Positions 16,999 through 24,797 are shown, counted from the stretch's first letter. The stretch is 39,330 nt of DNA from CAZTLE01 sp964614415 (GCA_964614415.1 CAZTLE010000008.1:1-39330); one strand, 5' to 3'. The notes: generated by a model from the letters alone, not told the origin. A program made the numbers and translations.

Positions 16999-17805
16999 CT
17001 ATTCCTGTTTTTCGTTCAGGTTCCAGTTGTATTCCATGTATTCGATGGGCGCTCCCGGGTTGATCCTGGTGGCTGTATATTGATTGATATATCCAATAAC
17101 ATCTACCTGACCATTCACGACAAAATCTTTGCGATACCAGTCAAATATTGAGGATAGTTTGGGATTGGTGGCCGAGAGCTCATTTTTGTTGCCCTCAATA
17201 AATTCGATGGTGGCGCGATCCAGTTGTTCGTTGATTCGAGCCGCCGTATATGCTTCGTTTAGCAGTTTAGGGCAGGAGAACGAAGCACAGTTGATCGCAA
17301 AGTGGATGCGAGGCTCGTTCATTTTCCGAAGAATCCCGTTTTCGATGCCTCCCAATGACAATGATCGATTTCCGATGGGTACGATTCCGCGGGTCCAGGG
17401 GCCATTGATATCCTTAATGCTCTTCACCGGATAGTTTTCAAGAATCAGGTCAACGGTGTAGGCGTTGTACAGATTGATGTAATAGGCCAACAATTCCTGA
17501 ACACTCCATTTCTTCGTTGGAGATTGTGCCGAGAGCATACTCAGATATTCTTTAAGTGCAGCCCGATCATTTTGAAAGCTCTTATAATCTACAAACCCCT
17601 CGCTGTCTACATATTTTTTCAACAAGACATCCCATTGCGAATGATCCAGATTTACGACCGAATTGGCCGTCGTTGATTCCAGGGGAGGATTCACTTGCTT
17701 GATCGGTTGTCCCTGACTGCTTATTCCGGCTGCTGAGAACAAGGCGCAACTTTGAAAACTTAAGGCTGATATAATTGTCAAGGCTATGATTGTGAGTTTT
17801 TTCAA
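16999..17805 (-). CDS. DUF547 lipoprotein (copy 2 of 3)
   Basis: 268 residues from a TTG at 17805, which opens a lipoprotein signal (KKLTIIALTIISALSFQSC followed by AL); no in-frame ATG lies just upstream. DUF547 motifs: 'WDVLLKKYVDSEGFVDYKSF', 'LLAYYINLYNAYTVDLILENYPVKSIKDI', 'GIENGILRKMNEPRIHFAINCASFSCPKL', 'IFDWYRKDF', ending 'YMEYNWNLN'. It is close to copy 3 just upstream (shared INLYNA/MNAYNA, ILRKM.EPRIHF.INCASFSCP), so the pair probably arose by tandem duplication. It lies directly ahead of the TIGR04283 glycosyltransferase and is probably cotranscribed, tying the family to arsenosugar metabolism here. The activity of DUF547 is unknown. Confidence 0.87.
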   Translation of the reverse strand: MKKLTIIALTIISALSFQSCALFSAAGISSQGQPIKQVNPPLESTTANSVVNLDHSQWDVLLKKYVDSEGFVDYKSFQNDRAALKEYLSMLSAQSPTKKWSVQELLAYYINLYNAYTVDLILENYPVKSIKDINGPWTRGIVPIGNRSLSLGGIENGILRKMNEPRIHFAINCASFSCPKLLNEAYTAARINEQLDRATIEFIEGNKNELSATNPKLSSIFDWYRKDFVVNGQVDVIGYINQYTATRINPGAPIEYMEYNWNLNEKQE

Positions 17806-17891
17806 TGGATTAGTTTCAAGTGTTAAATTTTATATGTTAAGTTGGTAATTTGTTGGTTCGTTTAACTGTTTATGTGTTTATCCTGTCTCCT

Positions 17892-17953
17892 ATCTCACTA
17901 CTCACTACTCACTACTAACATCTCACTACTCACCACTAACATCTCACTACTCA
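17892..17953. repeat. 21-bp tandem repeat at the 3' end of DUF547 copy 3
   Basis: Two full units (17905-17925 and 17926-17946) of CTACTCAC(T/C)ACTAACATCTCA are flanked by partial CTACTCA units at 17898-17904 and 17947-17953. The array overlaps the TAG stop codon of DUF547 copy 3 (17947-17949). The remaining gap to the copy 2 start (17806-17891) is A/T-rich low-complexity DNA with no gene. A very similar arrangement occurs at 24605-24797. Confidence 0.75.
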
Positions 17954-18837
17954 TTCAACGACCAATCATAGTCTCTAAAACTTTTCTTTGCCTTTGGGTT
18001 GATCGTTACTTCCGAGTACTTATTCAGAAAATCGATCACGCTTCCGTCCTGTTTGAAGTCCCTGGCGAACCAGGAGAATATTTTAGAGATCTTTACGGAG
18101 TTTTCTGAAATGGTATTGCGTTTCGGATCATTTACGAAAGTAACTGCAAGGCGTTCAAGCTGATCATCCACATCTTGCCGGGTAAAGGCCTCGTTAAGCA
18201 GTGGTGGACAGGAGAACGATGCACAGTTGATACCAAAGTGAATTCGGGGTTCGTCCATTTTTCGAAGTATCTGATGCTCAATCTCGTCAAGATTATACCA
18301 TTTTTCGCCTAGTTTCCAGAAGCGTTGCTTCCAAGGGTCCTTAATATCTTTAATGCTGGTCAAGGGATAGTTTCGCAATATCAGGTCAACCGTCATGGCA
18401 TTATAGGCATTCATCCAATAGGCCAGCTTATCTTCCCCGGTCCAATTCCCGGCAGGCATATTTTCGCTCAGGGTTGCAAGATAATTTCGCAAGGAAGCCC
18501 ATTCGGTTTTAAAACCTTTATAATCTACATTCCCTGCTTCGGAAACATAATTGGATAACAAAGTGTTCCACGATGTATGATCGAAAGCCTCCATAGTTTC
18601 GATTGGTGTATCTACAGCATCGTCCTTGGGTTTGATTACCTCTTCTTTCGGGGAAGTGTCCTTATCTTCCTGCGTGGTTTCGGTAGGAGCCACATCAACC
18701 GGTTCATCTGTCGGTGTCACCGTATCGGTTGTTGTTGTGACCGAGGGTGTATTCTGTGTTGCCTGAATAGCTCTTTTCCCGGGACCACAGGCCACTATAA
18801 CGGATAGCATGAATACAAATAAGACTAACTTTTTCAT
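17947..18837 (-). CDS. DUF547 lipoprotein (copy 3 of 3) with Thr/Glu-rich linker
   Basis: About 296 residues from the ATG at 18837, which starts the lipoprotein signal MKKLVLFVFMLSVIVAC; in-frame starts further upstream would add a long polar leader. After the lipid-attachment Cys comes a linker of about 70 residues rich in Thr, Glu, Asp and Pro, probably a spacer that holds the domain away from the membrane. The DUF547 domain follows ('WNTLLSNYVSEAGNVDYKGF', 'LAYWMNAYNAMTVDLILRNYPLTSIKDI', 'RIHFGINCASFSCPPL', 'IFSWFARDF', 'YDWSLN'). It precedes copy 2 in the same direction, and its stop codon sits inside a tandem repeat. Function unknown. Confidence 0.87.
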   Translation of the reverse strand: MKKLVLFVFMLSVIVACGPGKRAIQATQNTPSVTTTTDTVTPTDEPVDVAPTETTQEDKDTSPKEEVIKPKDDAVDTPIETMEAFDHTSWNTLLSNYVSEAGNVDYKGFKTEWASLRNYLATLSENMPAGNWTGEDKLAYWMNAYNAMTVDLILRNYPLTSIKDIKDPWKQRFWKLGEKWYNLDEIEHQILRKMDEPRIHFGINCASFSCPPLLNEAFTRQDVDDQLERLAVTFVNDPKRNTISENSVKISKIFSWFARDFKQDGSVIDFLNKYSEVTINPKAKKSFRDYDWSLNE

Positions 18838-19100
18838 TGTCATTTTCTCGTTGATAATTATATACGAAGAACAAGCCTTTCCGGTTTTGCTCGTATAGCC
18901 CTTAGTCCGGGTAACGGGCCATACTTTACAGTATTTCACGAGATATTGTAAATATACGGATCAAATATGCCTTGTATTTCATTGGTTTTAGTTCCTGAAA
19001 TTCAGACCTTTCTTTGAATTTCATAAAAAAAGTAAAGGACCGATGTAACCTTTCTGAAAAGGTACTGTCTTCATGTCAAACTAATCATCCAAAAGCGCCA

Positions 19101-19631
19101 TTGAAACAGTTAACTGATGAAGCTTTGATGCAGCAAGTAGCCGGAGGAAATCTGGACGCCATGACCCTTCTCTTTGAGAGGTATCACAAGTGGATCTATA
19201 ATTTCTTCCTGCAAAAGGATTCGAACACAACATTGTGTGAGGATATGACGCAAACGGTCTTTTACAAAGCGATACGATACAGAAGCTCCTACCGGGGCGG
19301 AAAATTTGCTTCCTGGATTTTCACAATTGCCCGCAATGTGTTCACCGATGAATACCGGAGTCACAAAGTGCGCACGCTGGAGATCGCAGAAGAGCGAATG
19401 CCGGAGATTGAAGATGAACAGAATGATGATCTCAACGATGAGCGAATACGATTGCAGCAGGTGTTGAACACCCTTCCGGAAATTGACCGGGAAATAATCG
19501 TAATGAGCCGTTTTCAGGGAATGCGGTATGCAGAGATTGCCGAAGTAATAGGAAGTAATGAAATAGCCGTAAAGACCCGGATGCATCGAATAATTAAGAA
19601 AATGCGAACCCTTTATTTTGAAACTGCCTGA
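19101..19631 (+). CDS. ECF-type RNA polymerase sigma factor
   Basis: About 176 residues from a TTG at 19101 (M-K-Q-L-T-D-E-A-L-M-Q-Q-V); the frame stays open to a TTG at 19014, and an ATG exists at 19128. The TTG at 19101 is favoured because it fits the usual start of Flavobacteriia sigma factors of this type, and a near-consensus -7 box (TTTCTTTG, 19009-19016) would leave the 19014 start untranscribed. Region 2 is 'AMTLLFERYHKWIYNFFL ... DMTQTVFYKAIRY ... FASWIFTIARNVFTDEYR'; region 4 is 'LPEIDREIIVMSRFQGMRYAEIAEVIGSNEIAVKTRMHRIIKKMR'. It heads an operon with an anti-sigma-like protein and two DUF4097 proteins. An ACCTTT-N4-AAAGGT palindrome (19048-19063) sits in its leader. Confidence 0.85.
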   Translation: MKQLTDEALMQQVAGGNLDAMTLLFERYHKWIYNFFLQKDSNTTLCEDMTQTVFYKAIRYRSSYRGGKFASWIFTIARNVFTDEYRSHKVRTLEIAEERMPEIEDEQNDDLNDERIRLQQVLNTLPEIDREIIVMSRFQGMRYAEIAEVIGSNEIAVKTRMHRIIKKMRTLYFETA

Positions 19632-19633
19632 TC

Positions 19634-20419
19634 ATGGATTTTACACAATTTGAAGCAAAGATCATAGATTATTTGGAAGGAAACCTTTCTGAGCAGGAAG
19701 CCCGGCTCATGAAAGAATATGTGGAGTCCAATGAGTTGGCCGGTCAGGCCCTGGAGGAGACGAAAGCGCTCCTGGAAGGTACAGATGACCTGCTTACCAG
19801 GGAGCCCGGATCAGCCTTGCGAGCTAATTTCATGAATATGCTCGAGGAGGAAAAGCAGCTTCAGGATAATGTACGTCCTATCACTTCCGGATCGGACCGA
19901 TCCTGGAAAACAGCCTTTCAAATTGCCGCTTCGCTGCTGCTATTGATTGCTGGATATGGAATGGGACGCTATGCACTGCAGCAAACAACCGATGATAAAA
20001 TACTCGCTCTGGAGCAAGAATCCGAGTTGCTGAAGCAGAATGTGATGATGGCCCTGATCGAGAACCGGTCGGCCAGCAAGCGTATTCAGGCGGTCAACTA
20101 CGTACAGGAGTTTGCTACGCCGGATTCAGAAGTATTAAATGCCCTGATCGACAGGATGCATTACGATGCCAACGTCAATGTACGATTGGCCGCAGCCGAA
20201 GCACTTTCCGGATATTCCGACAATGCTCAGGTGAAAGATGCATTTATCGAAGCTCTGGGCACGGAGAAAGATCCGGGCATACAAATAGCTATTATCCAGT
20301 TCCTGGTTGAAGTGAAGGACACAAGAGCGCGCGGTCCTATGCAACAACTGCTGGAACAAGAGGAAACCCCAAATTTTGTGAAAGATCAGGTAAGTCAGGG
20401 TCTTTCGAATCTAATGTAA
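19634..20419 (+). CDS. Membrane anti-sigma-like protein with HEAT repeats
   Basis: 261 residues, starting 2 bp after the sigma factor stop. The N-terminus ('FEAKIIDYLEGNLSEQEARLMKEYVESN') resembles the short anti-sigma zinc-finger-like domain but without Cys/His ligands. One membrane helix follows (FQIAASLLLLIAGYGMGRYAL, residues about 96-116), then a short coiled coil (DDKILALEQESELLKQNV). The C-terminal 120 residues contain HEAT-like repeats ('LNALIDRMHYDANVNVRLAAAEALSGYSD', 'VKDAFIEALGTEKDPGIQIAIIQFLVEVKD'). The layout suggests a cytoplasmic sigma-binding segment and a periplasmic protein-interaction sensor, or the reverse. A role in holding the sigma factor inactive is inferred from the coupling and layout. 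Confidence 0.78.
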   Translation: MDFTQFEAKIIDYLEGNLSEQEARLMKEYVESNELAGQALEETKALLEGTDDLLTREPGSALRANFMNMLEEEKQLQDNVRPITSGSDRSWKTAFQIAASLLLLIAGYGMGRYALQQTTDDKILALEQESELLKQNVMMALIENRSASKRIQAVNYVQEFATPDSEVLNALIDRMHYDANVNVRLAAAEALSGYSDNAQVKDAFIEALGTEKDPGIQIAIIQFLVEVKDTRARGPMQQLLEQEETPNFVKDQVSQGLSNLM

Positions 20420-20445
20420 AATTCAAAAATCAAAAAAACGAACAG

Positions 20446-21282
20446 ATGAAACGAAGTACCATATTGAATATCGCATTTCTGCTGGCTGTAGCCTTCGGAT
20501 TTGCACAAGAGAACTTTAAGCAGTCGCTTAATGGGATCAAAAAAGTAGAAATTGAGACGAATACCCGGGTTTGGGTGGTGATTGGCTCTTCCAACGAGAT
20601 TGAGTTGAGCAATGGAGCCAATTGCGATGGTTGTGAAGATTCCAAAAAGGACTATGACAACTACAACAATAACTACAACTATAACAATGATAATGATGAT
20701 GAGGACGATCGTGCCAAAGGACTAACGCCCATCTATTCCGGTGGAACCGATAATACCGGATTTGGGATGTATATGGAGCGGGATGGAGATGTACTTCGCC
20801 TCAAGGACCTTAAGTCCTGGATGCAACGAGGAGGTTTCACAGTATCCCTGCCCAGAAGTGTCGATCTCAAGTTGGATTGCGGTAGTTTGGGGAGTGCCTG
20901 GGTTAATGGATTGTCTTCAGACCTTGAAGTAAATACGTCTACCGGCTCCATTATGTTGAAAGATGTTACCGGGCCCATCACAGCGCACAGCAGCACGTCT
21001 ACTATCGATGTTGTTTTCAGTACTGTGAACCAGGGAGCACCGATTTCCATCAGCTCCTCGACGGGCCATGTAGATGTAAGCCTGCCTTCAAATACGAACG
21101 CCGATGTTGAATTGAAATCAACCATGGGAGAAGTATACAGCAATTTTGATCTTGAAGTGCCGCGTGAAGACGGGCTTCGGGTAGTTGGTGGTCGACGTAA
21201 TATCAAAGGAAAGCTGGGAAGCGGTGGCGTGAAGATCTCATTGCGCTCATCGACAGGTAACGTATACCTGCGAAAAAACTAA
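20446..21282 (+). CDS. DUF4097-type beta-repeat secreted protein with Asn/Asp-rich insert
   Basis: 278 residues, with a signal peptide (MKRSTILNIAFLLAVAFGFAQ). The C-terminal half is a DUF4097 right-handed beta-helix-like region with repeated 'DLEVNTSTGSIMLKDVTGPITAHSSTSTIDVVF' and 'ISISSSTGHVDVSLPS' turns. Unusual is an insert at residues about 61-88 (N-C-D-G-C-E-D, then a run of Asn, Tyr and Asp), which could bind a metal or be a flexible loop; it is encoded by A/T-rich near-repeats at 20659-20711. DUF4097 proteins often follow ECF sigma/anti-sigma pairs and may report envelope state. Their activity is unknown. It is followed 18 bp later by a second family member. Confidence 0.84.
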   Translation: MKRSTILNIAFLLAVAFGFAQENFKQSLNGIKKVEIETNTRVWVVIGSSNEIELSNGANCDGCEDSKKDYDNYNNNYNYNNDNDDEDDRAKGLTPIYSGGTDNTGFGMYMERDGDVLRLKDLKSWMQRGGFTVSLPRSVDLKLDCGSLGSAWVNGLSSDLEVNTSTGSIMLKDVTGPITAHSSTSTIDVVFSTVNQGAPISISSSTGHVDVSLPSNTNADVELKSTMGEVYSNFDLEVPREDGLRVVGGRRNIKGKLGSGGVKISLRSSTGNVYLRKN

Positions 21283-21300
21283 TTCAAAAAAACATTCATC

Positions 21301-21993
21301 ATGAAAAAACTCGGAATTTTAGTTGCTTTTTTAGTGTTGGGAGTTACTTCCTACGGGCAACGTAATGTTGAAACAACGGAAAGCCTTTCATCAGGCCAGG
21401 AGCTATATGTGGATTTTAAGTTCGCCAATGACATTAAGATCGAGCAATGGAGTGGAAATAACGTTCAGGTAAAGGCCACTGTGAATATTGATAACGGAGA
21501 AGGGAACGAGTATTTCAGTCTTAAAACAGATCGCTCCAGTGATCAGTTGCGGATTGAATCAGACTTCGGAGATTATTTTAAGAAAAAGAATCGATGGGAC
21601 AATTGTAACAATGTTACCGATATAAACTATGTGGTTTATGTACCCAGAAATGCAACCATGAAAGTGAAGAGCATTTCCGGTGATGTAACATCCGATTCCT
21701 TTTCAGGAACCCTTAGAACCGATCTTGTTTCAGGTGATGTGACTATCAAGGATTACAACGGAGACCTTCGCCTCAAGACAGTGAGTGGCGACCTTGACGT
21801 TACCATGAACCGGGCCAGGGTTGATGCCAAGACGTTAACGGGTACAATTTATTCGGACCTGGATATTGATATGGGGGATCGCGAAGGAAAGCGATCTCAT
21901 GGATACAACAAAGTAATTGGAACGGTTAATAACGGTGGGGACCTGGTGGTTATGGAAACCGTTTCGGGAAACATCTATATGCGCAAAGGATAA
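21301..21993 (+). CDS. DUF4097-type beta-repeat secreted protein, second copy
   Basis: 230 residues, with a signal peptide (MKKLGILVAFLVLGVTSYGQ). Repeat turns are regular: 'MKVKSISGDVTSDSFSGTLRTDLVSGDVTIKDYNGDLRLKTVSGDLDVTM', then 'VDAKTLTGTIYSDLDIDMGD', ending 'LVVMETVSGNIYMRKG'. The G-x-V/L-x-x-x-x-x-S-G-D rhythm with a period of about 18 residues is the DUF4097 pattern. It is the last gene of the sigma, anti-sigma, DUF4097, DUF4097 operon and is followed by a strong terminator. It probably shares its job with the preceding gene but lacks the Asn-rich insert. Confidence 0.86.
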   Translation: MKKLGILVAFLVLGVTSYGQRNVETTESLSSGQELYVDFKFANDIKIEQWSGNNVQVKATVNIDNGEGNEYFSLKTDRSSDQLRIESDFGDYFKKKNRWDNCNNVTDINYVVYVPRNATMKVKSISGDVTSDSFSGTLRTDLVSGDVTIKDYNGDLRLKTVSGDLDVTMNRARVDAKTLTGTIYSDLDIDMGDREGKRSHGYNKVIGTVNNGGDLVVMETVSGNIYMRKG

Positions 21994-22013
21994 GGTTTAT
22001 AAGGCGCAAATAA

Positions 22014-22061
22014 AAAAACCTGCTCACCCTTCGGCAAAGCTAAGGGACCGAGCAGGTTTTT
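22014..22061. terminator. Strong bidirectional terminator between the DUF4097 operon and arsM
   Basis: AAAAACCTGCTC (22014-22025) and GAGCAGGTTTTT (22050-22061) are perfect reverse complements, with the A- and T-runs giving a U-tract in both directions. An inner CCCTT/AAGGG stem extends the hairpin. It separates two convergent operons. Confidence 0.85.
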
Positions 22062-22076
22062 GCGTTTATACTTTTC

Positions 22077-23045
22077 TTAGCAGCATCCGCCTCCGTCGTA
22101 GTGGAAGGTAGATTCGCTAATATAGATATCATCTCTGCCAAGGCTGGCCAGTGCCGCCGCAGTCTTATCACAAATGGCAATGGGCTGATTCTTCAACAGA
22201 ATGTGCCCTTTTTGATCGTCCAGGTATTCTTCCTCGCCAAAATAGATAGCTGCTTTACCGGTAAAAACACAAGGGCCGTCATCCGGCATTGGATCTTTAA
22301 TCGCTGCGACCTCTATAGATTCGATGTATATGAGTTCGTCTGTCGGATAATTTTTAGGATCCAGAATACGGTATGGTTTTCTTGCGCGAATTTCAATCGT
22401 TCCGAAACCAACATCTGTTAGGGCTTTTACGTACTCGTTAATGGGCAAGCTACCGCTTAGACACAATGCACGCAGTCGCTCATCATTGCGAAGCGTTTCG
22501 TTCATAGGCTGCTCACAGGTAGGATCACTCATAACCAGTCGGCCATTAGGCTTCAGTACCCGGTACATTTCTTCAATGGCCTGTCGCAGATCATCCTCTT
22601 TAAAGATATTGAACAGGCAGTTTTGGGCTGCTACGTCTATGCTGTTGTCCTCCACAGGAAGGTTCATGGCGTCACCTTTCCGAAGATCCACAAATTCGCT
22701 GCGGAACCAGGGGTTCATAGCCTCTGCTTCTTTGAAATTCTTGCGGGAAGCTTCCAGCATTTCATCGACAACATCAACTCCAATCACCCCTCCTTTGTAT
22801 CTTGAAAAGTAGGAGAACTGCAGCAATTCCATGCCACCGCCAACACCCACATACAGTACTTTGGGGCTTCCAACGAGGTCGCGGGCGTGCACCGTGCTTC
22901 CGCAGCCATAGTTCATTTCCTGCATGATCCTTGGGATCTTCAATCCGGGAAGCTCCCAAACCGGGTTGGTTGTACAACAGAGTCCTACATCGGGGCTTAG
23001 CGCAGCTTCTTTATATACGTCATGTGTAGTTTCCAGGTAGCTCAT
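22077..23045 (-). CDS. arsM: Arsenite S-adenosylmethionine methyltransferase of the arsenosugar type
   Basis: 322 residues. A class I SAM methyltransferase fold follows a Cys-bearing N-terminus: 'LCCTTNPVW' and 'NYGCGSTV', then VLYVGVGGGMELLQFS (motif I, glycine-rich loop), GVDVVDEML (motif II Asp), 'GDAMNLPVEDNSIDVAAQNCLFNIF' with the conserved Cys, 'EMYRVLKPNGRLVMSDP', and 'CLSGSLPINEYVKAL', a second conserved Cys context typical of ArsM. An additional domain and a GGGCC tail follow. It should methylate As(III) to di- or trimethyl species using SAM and thiols in the cytoplasm. It is the last gene of the arsenosugar run and may be a separate unit, since 123 bp separate it from the PNP stop. 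The call rests on motifs plus neighbours. Confidence 0.9.
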   Translation of the reverse strand: MSYLETTHDVYKEAALSPDVGLCCTTNPVWELPGLKIPRIMQEMNYGCGSTVHARDLVGSPKVLYVGVGGGMELLQFSYFSRYKGGVIGVDVVDEMLEASRKNFKEAEAMNPWFRSEFVDLRKGDAMNLPVEDNSIDVAAQNCLFNIFKEDDLRQAIEEMYRVLKPNGRLVMSDPTCEQPMNETLRNDERLRALCLSGSLPINEYVKALTDVGFGTIEIRARKPYRILDPKNYPTDELIYIESIEVAAIKDPMPDDGPCVFTGKAAIYFGEEEYLDDQKGHILLKNQPIAICDKTAAALASLGRDDIYISESTFHYDGGGCC

Positions 23046-23168
23046 AGGTTTGTTTCAGTCAAAATTGGTTAACGCTCGTATAATGGGTCTAAGTCGAAAC
23101 AATACGGGCGCCATTACAACAACATTCAAAAAAATAAATATAGACTAATTTATTTACGAAGCTATTGA

Positions 23169-23990
23169 TCAAATGGATTTTATTAGTTCGGAGAACAAGG
23201 TGATCATATCGGGTTCTGCCTTGCCTGCCATAGCAATGATATCGGCAATATCCACGGGCTCCAGGTTGTCCGGATCGCACTCGTCCGTAAGCACGGAAAC
23301 GGCCGATGCGCGAAGGCCCAGATGGTTAGCTACAATAATTTCCGGTACGGTGCTCATTCCAACGGCGTCGGCACCTATGATCTTCAAATAGCGATATTCG
23401 GCACGGGTTTCCAATTGCGGGCCAACAACGCTCACATACACCCCTTTGTGTAATTTGATTCCCTGCTCGGCAGCAATTTCTTCCAGTCGGGCATTCATTT
23501 CGACATCATAAGGCGCACTCATGTCTACAAAGCGCTCTCCCATTTTTTCCACCCCTTTAAATGCAAGCGGTGATCCACCCTGGAGGTTAATGTGATCATC
23601 AATTAGCATGATCTCTCCCTTTTTAAAGTTCAGGTTGATGGCGCCGGAGGCGTTGCTTACCAAAAGACGTTTGATTCCCAACGCATGCATTACGCGTACC
23701 GGGAAAGTAACATCGGTAAGAGAATAGCCTTCATACAAATGAAAGCGTCCTTGCATTACCACGACCTTCTTTCCGGCAAGTGTGCCATAGATTAGCTTTC
23801 CTTTGTGGAATTCAACCGTAGCGGTTGGAAAGTTGGGAATGTGATTATAGCTGGCCTCACTAAGTACTTCTACTTTGTCCAACAGTTGTCCCAATCCGGT
23901 ACCCAGAATGATCCCGATTTCGGGGGTGTCAAACCCTCTTTCTTGCAGGTATTCGGCAGTTTCTTGTATGTTATTGATCATGTGCTTCAT
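23169..23990 (-). CDS. Purine nucleoside phosphorylase embedded in the arsenosugar locus
   Basis: About 273 residues from the ATG at 23990 (alternatives: TTG 23999, ATG 23981). Trimeric PNP (NP-I family) signatures are complete: IGIILGTGLGQL (phosphate loop), QGRFHLYEGYSL (phosphate and sugar contacts), LLVSNASGAIN, GPQLETRAEYRYLKIIGADAVGMSTVPE (base and ribose site, including the Glu of Q-L-E-T and the Met of G-M-S-T), and VLTDECDPDN. It catalyses phosphorolysis of purine nucleosides to base and ribose-1-phosphate. It starts 12 bp downstream of the TIGR04282 gene. Here it could release adenine from the ArsS product; that is inference, and ordinary purine salvage is the alternative. Confidence 0.92.
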   Translation of the reverse strand: MKHMINNIQETAEYLQERGFDTPEIGIILGTGLGQLLDKVEVLSEASYNHIPNFPTATVEFHKGKLIYGTLAGKKVVVMQGRFHLYEGYSLTDVTFPVRVMHALGIKRLLVSNASGAINLNFKKGEIMLIDDHINLQGGSPLAFKGVEKMGERFVDMSAPYDVEMNARLEEIAAEQGIKLHKGVYVSVVGPQLETRAEYRYLKIIGADAVGMSTVPEIIVANHLGLRASAVSVLTDECDPDNLEPVDIADIIAMAGKAEPDMITLFSELIKSI

Positions 23991-24001
23991 ATTCGGCAAA
24001 T

Positions 24002-24604
24002 TTAATCCTCCGGCAGGAAACGCCGAAATACTTCGTTGTCTTTTATGTCTTCGTAGAGATCGATATCATTTCGAACGGACAGCCAGTAAATGGACGATCC
24101 TTCCAAATCCTCCAGGGTCATGGGAAGCACCGTATGAGTTCCCCAGGCTTTATTTCTGAATACCTCGGATTTCAACGACTTCATTCCCAAAAGGTAGTAG
24201 CCACCATCCTCGGCGGGACCGATCACAAAGTCATGCGTCTGCAACCCTTTGAATGCTTCTTCAATATCCGAAGCACTCAAATCGTACATATCGCTCCCTA
24301 TAATGATAATGTGCTCATAACCTGCGGCAAATCCCTCCTGAAAAGCATGCTCCATTCGGACTCCGAGACCCTCTCCCTGTTGTTGTACTTTGGCATACAC
24401 GTTAGCGTCCCAAAGGTCGTCTTCGCGCACCGCTACCGAGTAATGTACCTGCTTATCGGCCTCCAAATCTTTAGTGATTGAAACCGTGTGTTCCAGCAAG
24501 AACTTATAAATGTCCAATGCTGCAGCATCACCTATAGTGGCCGCCAAACGGGTTTTTACTTTGCCGGGCTCGGGATTGCGGGTGAAGATTATGAGGAGGT
24601 CCAA
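24002..24604 (-). CDS. TIGR04282-type (DUF2064) glycosyltransferase linked to arsenosugar biosynthesis
   Basis: 200 residues, starting at a TTG (24604) since no suitable ATG is present. The rSAM/selenodomain-associated transferase 1 motifs are clear: TRNPEPGKVKTRLA (residues about 8-21), 'QGEGLGVRMEHAF', IIIIGSDMYDLSASDIEEAF, and VIGPAEDGGYYLLGMK. The fold is a nucleotidyl/glycosyltransferase A-like Rossmann fold, related to MobA and CofC. It is thought to act with the TIGR04283 enzyme in making arsenosugars; the precise substrate has not been shown in Bacteroidota as far as I know. It is followed 12 bp later by the PNP gene, and is preceded by a repeat-filled gap (24605-24793) from the rhodanese gene. 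Confidence 0.9.
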   Translation of the reverse strand: MDLLIIFTRNPEPGKVKTRLAATIGDAAALDIYKFLLEHTVSITKDLEADKQVHYSVAVREDDLWDANVYAKVQQQGEGLGVRMEHAFQEGFAAGYEHIIIIGSDMYDLSASDIEEAFKGLQTHDFVIGPAEDGGYYLLGMKSLKSEVFRNKAWGTHTVLPMTLEDLEGSSIYWLSVRNDIDLYEDIKDNEVFRRFLPED

Positions 24605-24797
24605 TTTAGTTGGTGGTGGTTAGTTGTTAGTCTTTAGTATTGAGACGGGAGGCATGAATTAGGACTTTGTTTTTTGTTGATCTGTTTATTCGGTAATCTG
24701 TTGAATCGCTTAACCGGTAAATTGTGTAATCGAGAAATCTACAAATTAGTACTGAGGTTTATTCAAAATTCGTCAATCGTCAATCGTCAATCGTCAT
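24605..24797. repeat. Repeat-filled spacer with a 7-bp tandem array at the rhodanese stop codon
   Basis: Four units of TCGTCA(A/T) run from 24770 to 24797; on the reverse strand each unit carries TGA, and the last one supplies the stop of the rhodanese gene (24794-24796). The middle (about 24665-24745) is degenerate A/T-rich repetitive DNA with 'TATTCGGTAAT', 'TTAACCGGTAAAT', 'GTGTAATCG' phrases. Next to the TIGR04282 start the reverse strand reads ACTAACAACTAACCACCACC. No gene is supported. The arrangement parallels 17806-17953. Confidence 0.7.

Noticed and set aside
17892..17953. CRISPR-like array
   Set aside because: The 21-bp units are directly tandem with no spacers and only about two full copies exist; no cas genes are present.
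19014..19100. N-terminal extension of the sigma factor from TTG 19014
   Set aside because: The extra 29 residues do not resemble sigma region 2 and overlap a near-consensus -7 box; the TTG at 19101 fits better, although this is not proven.
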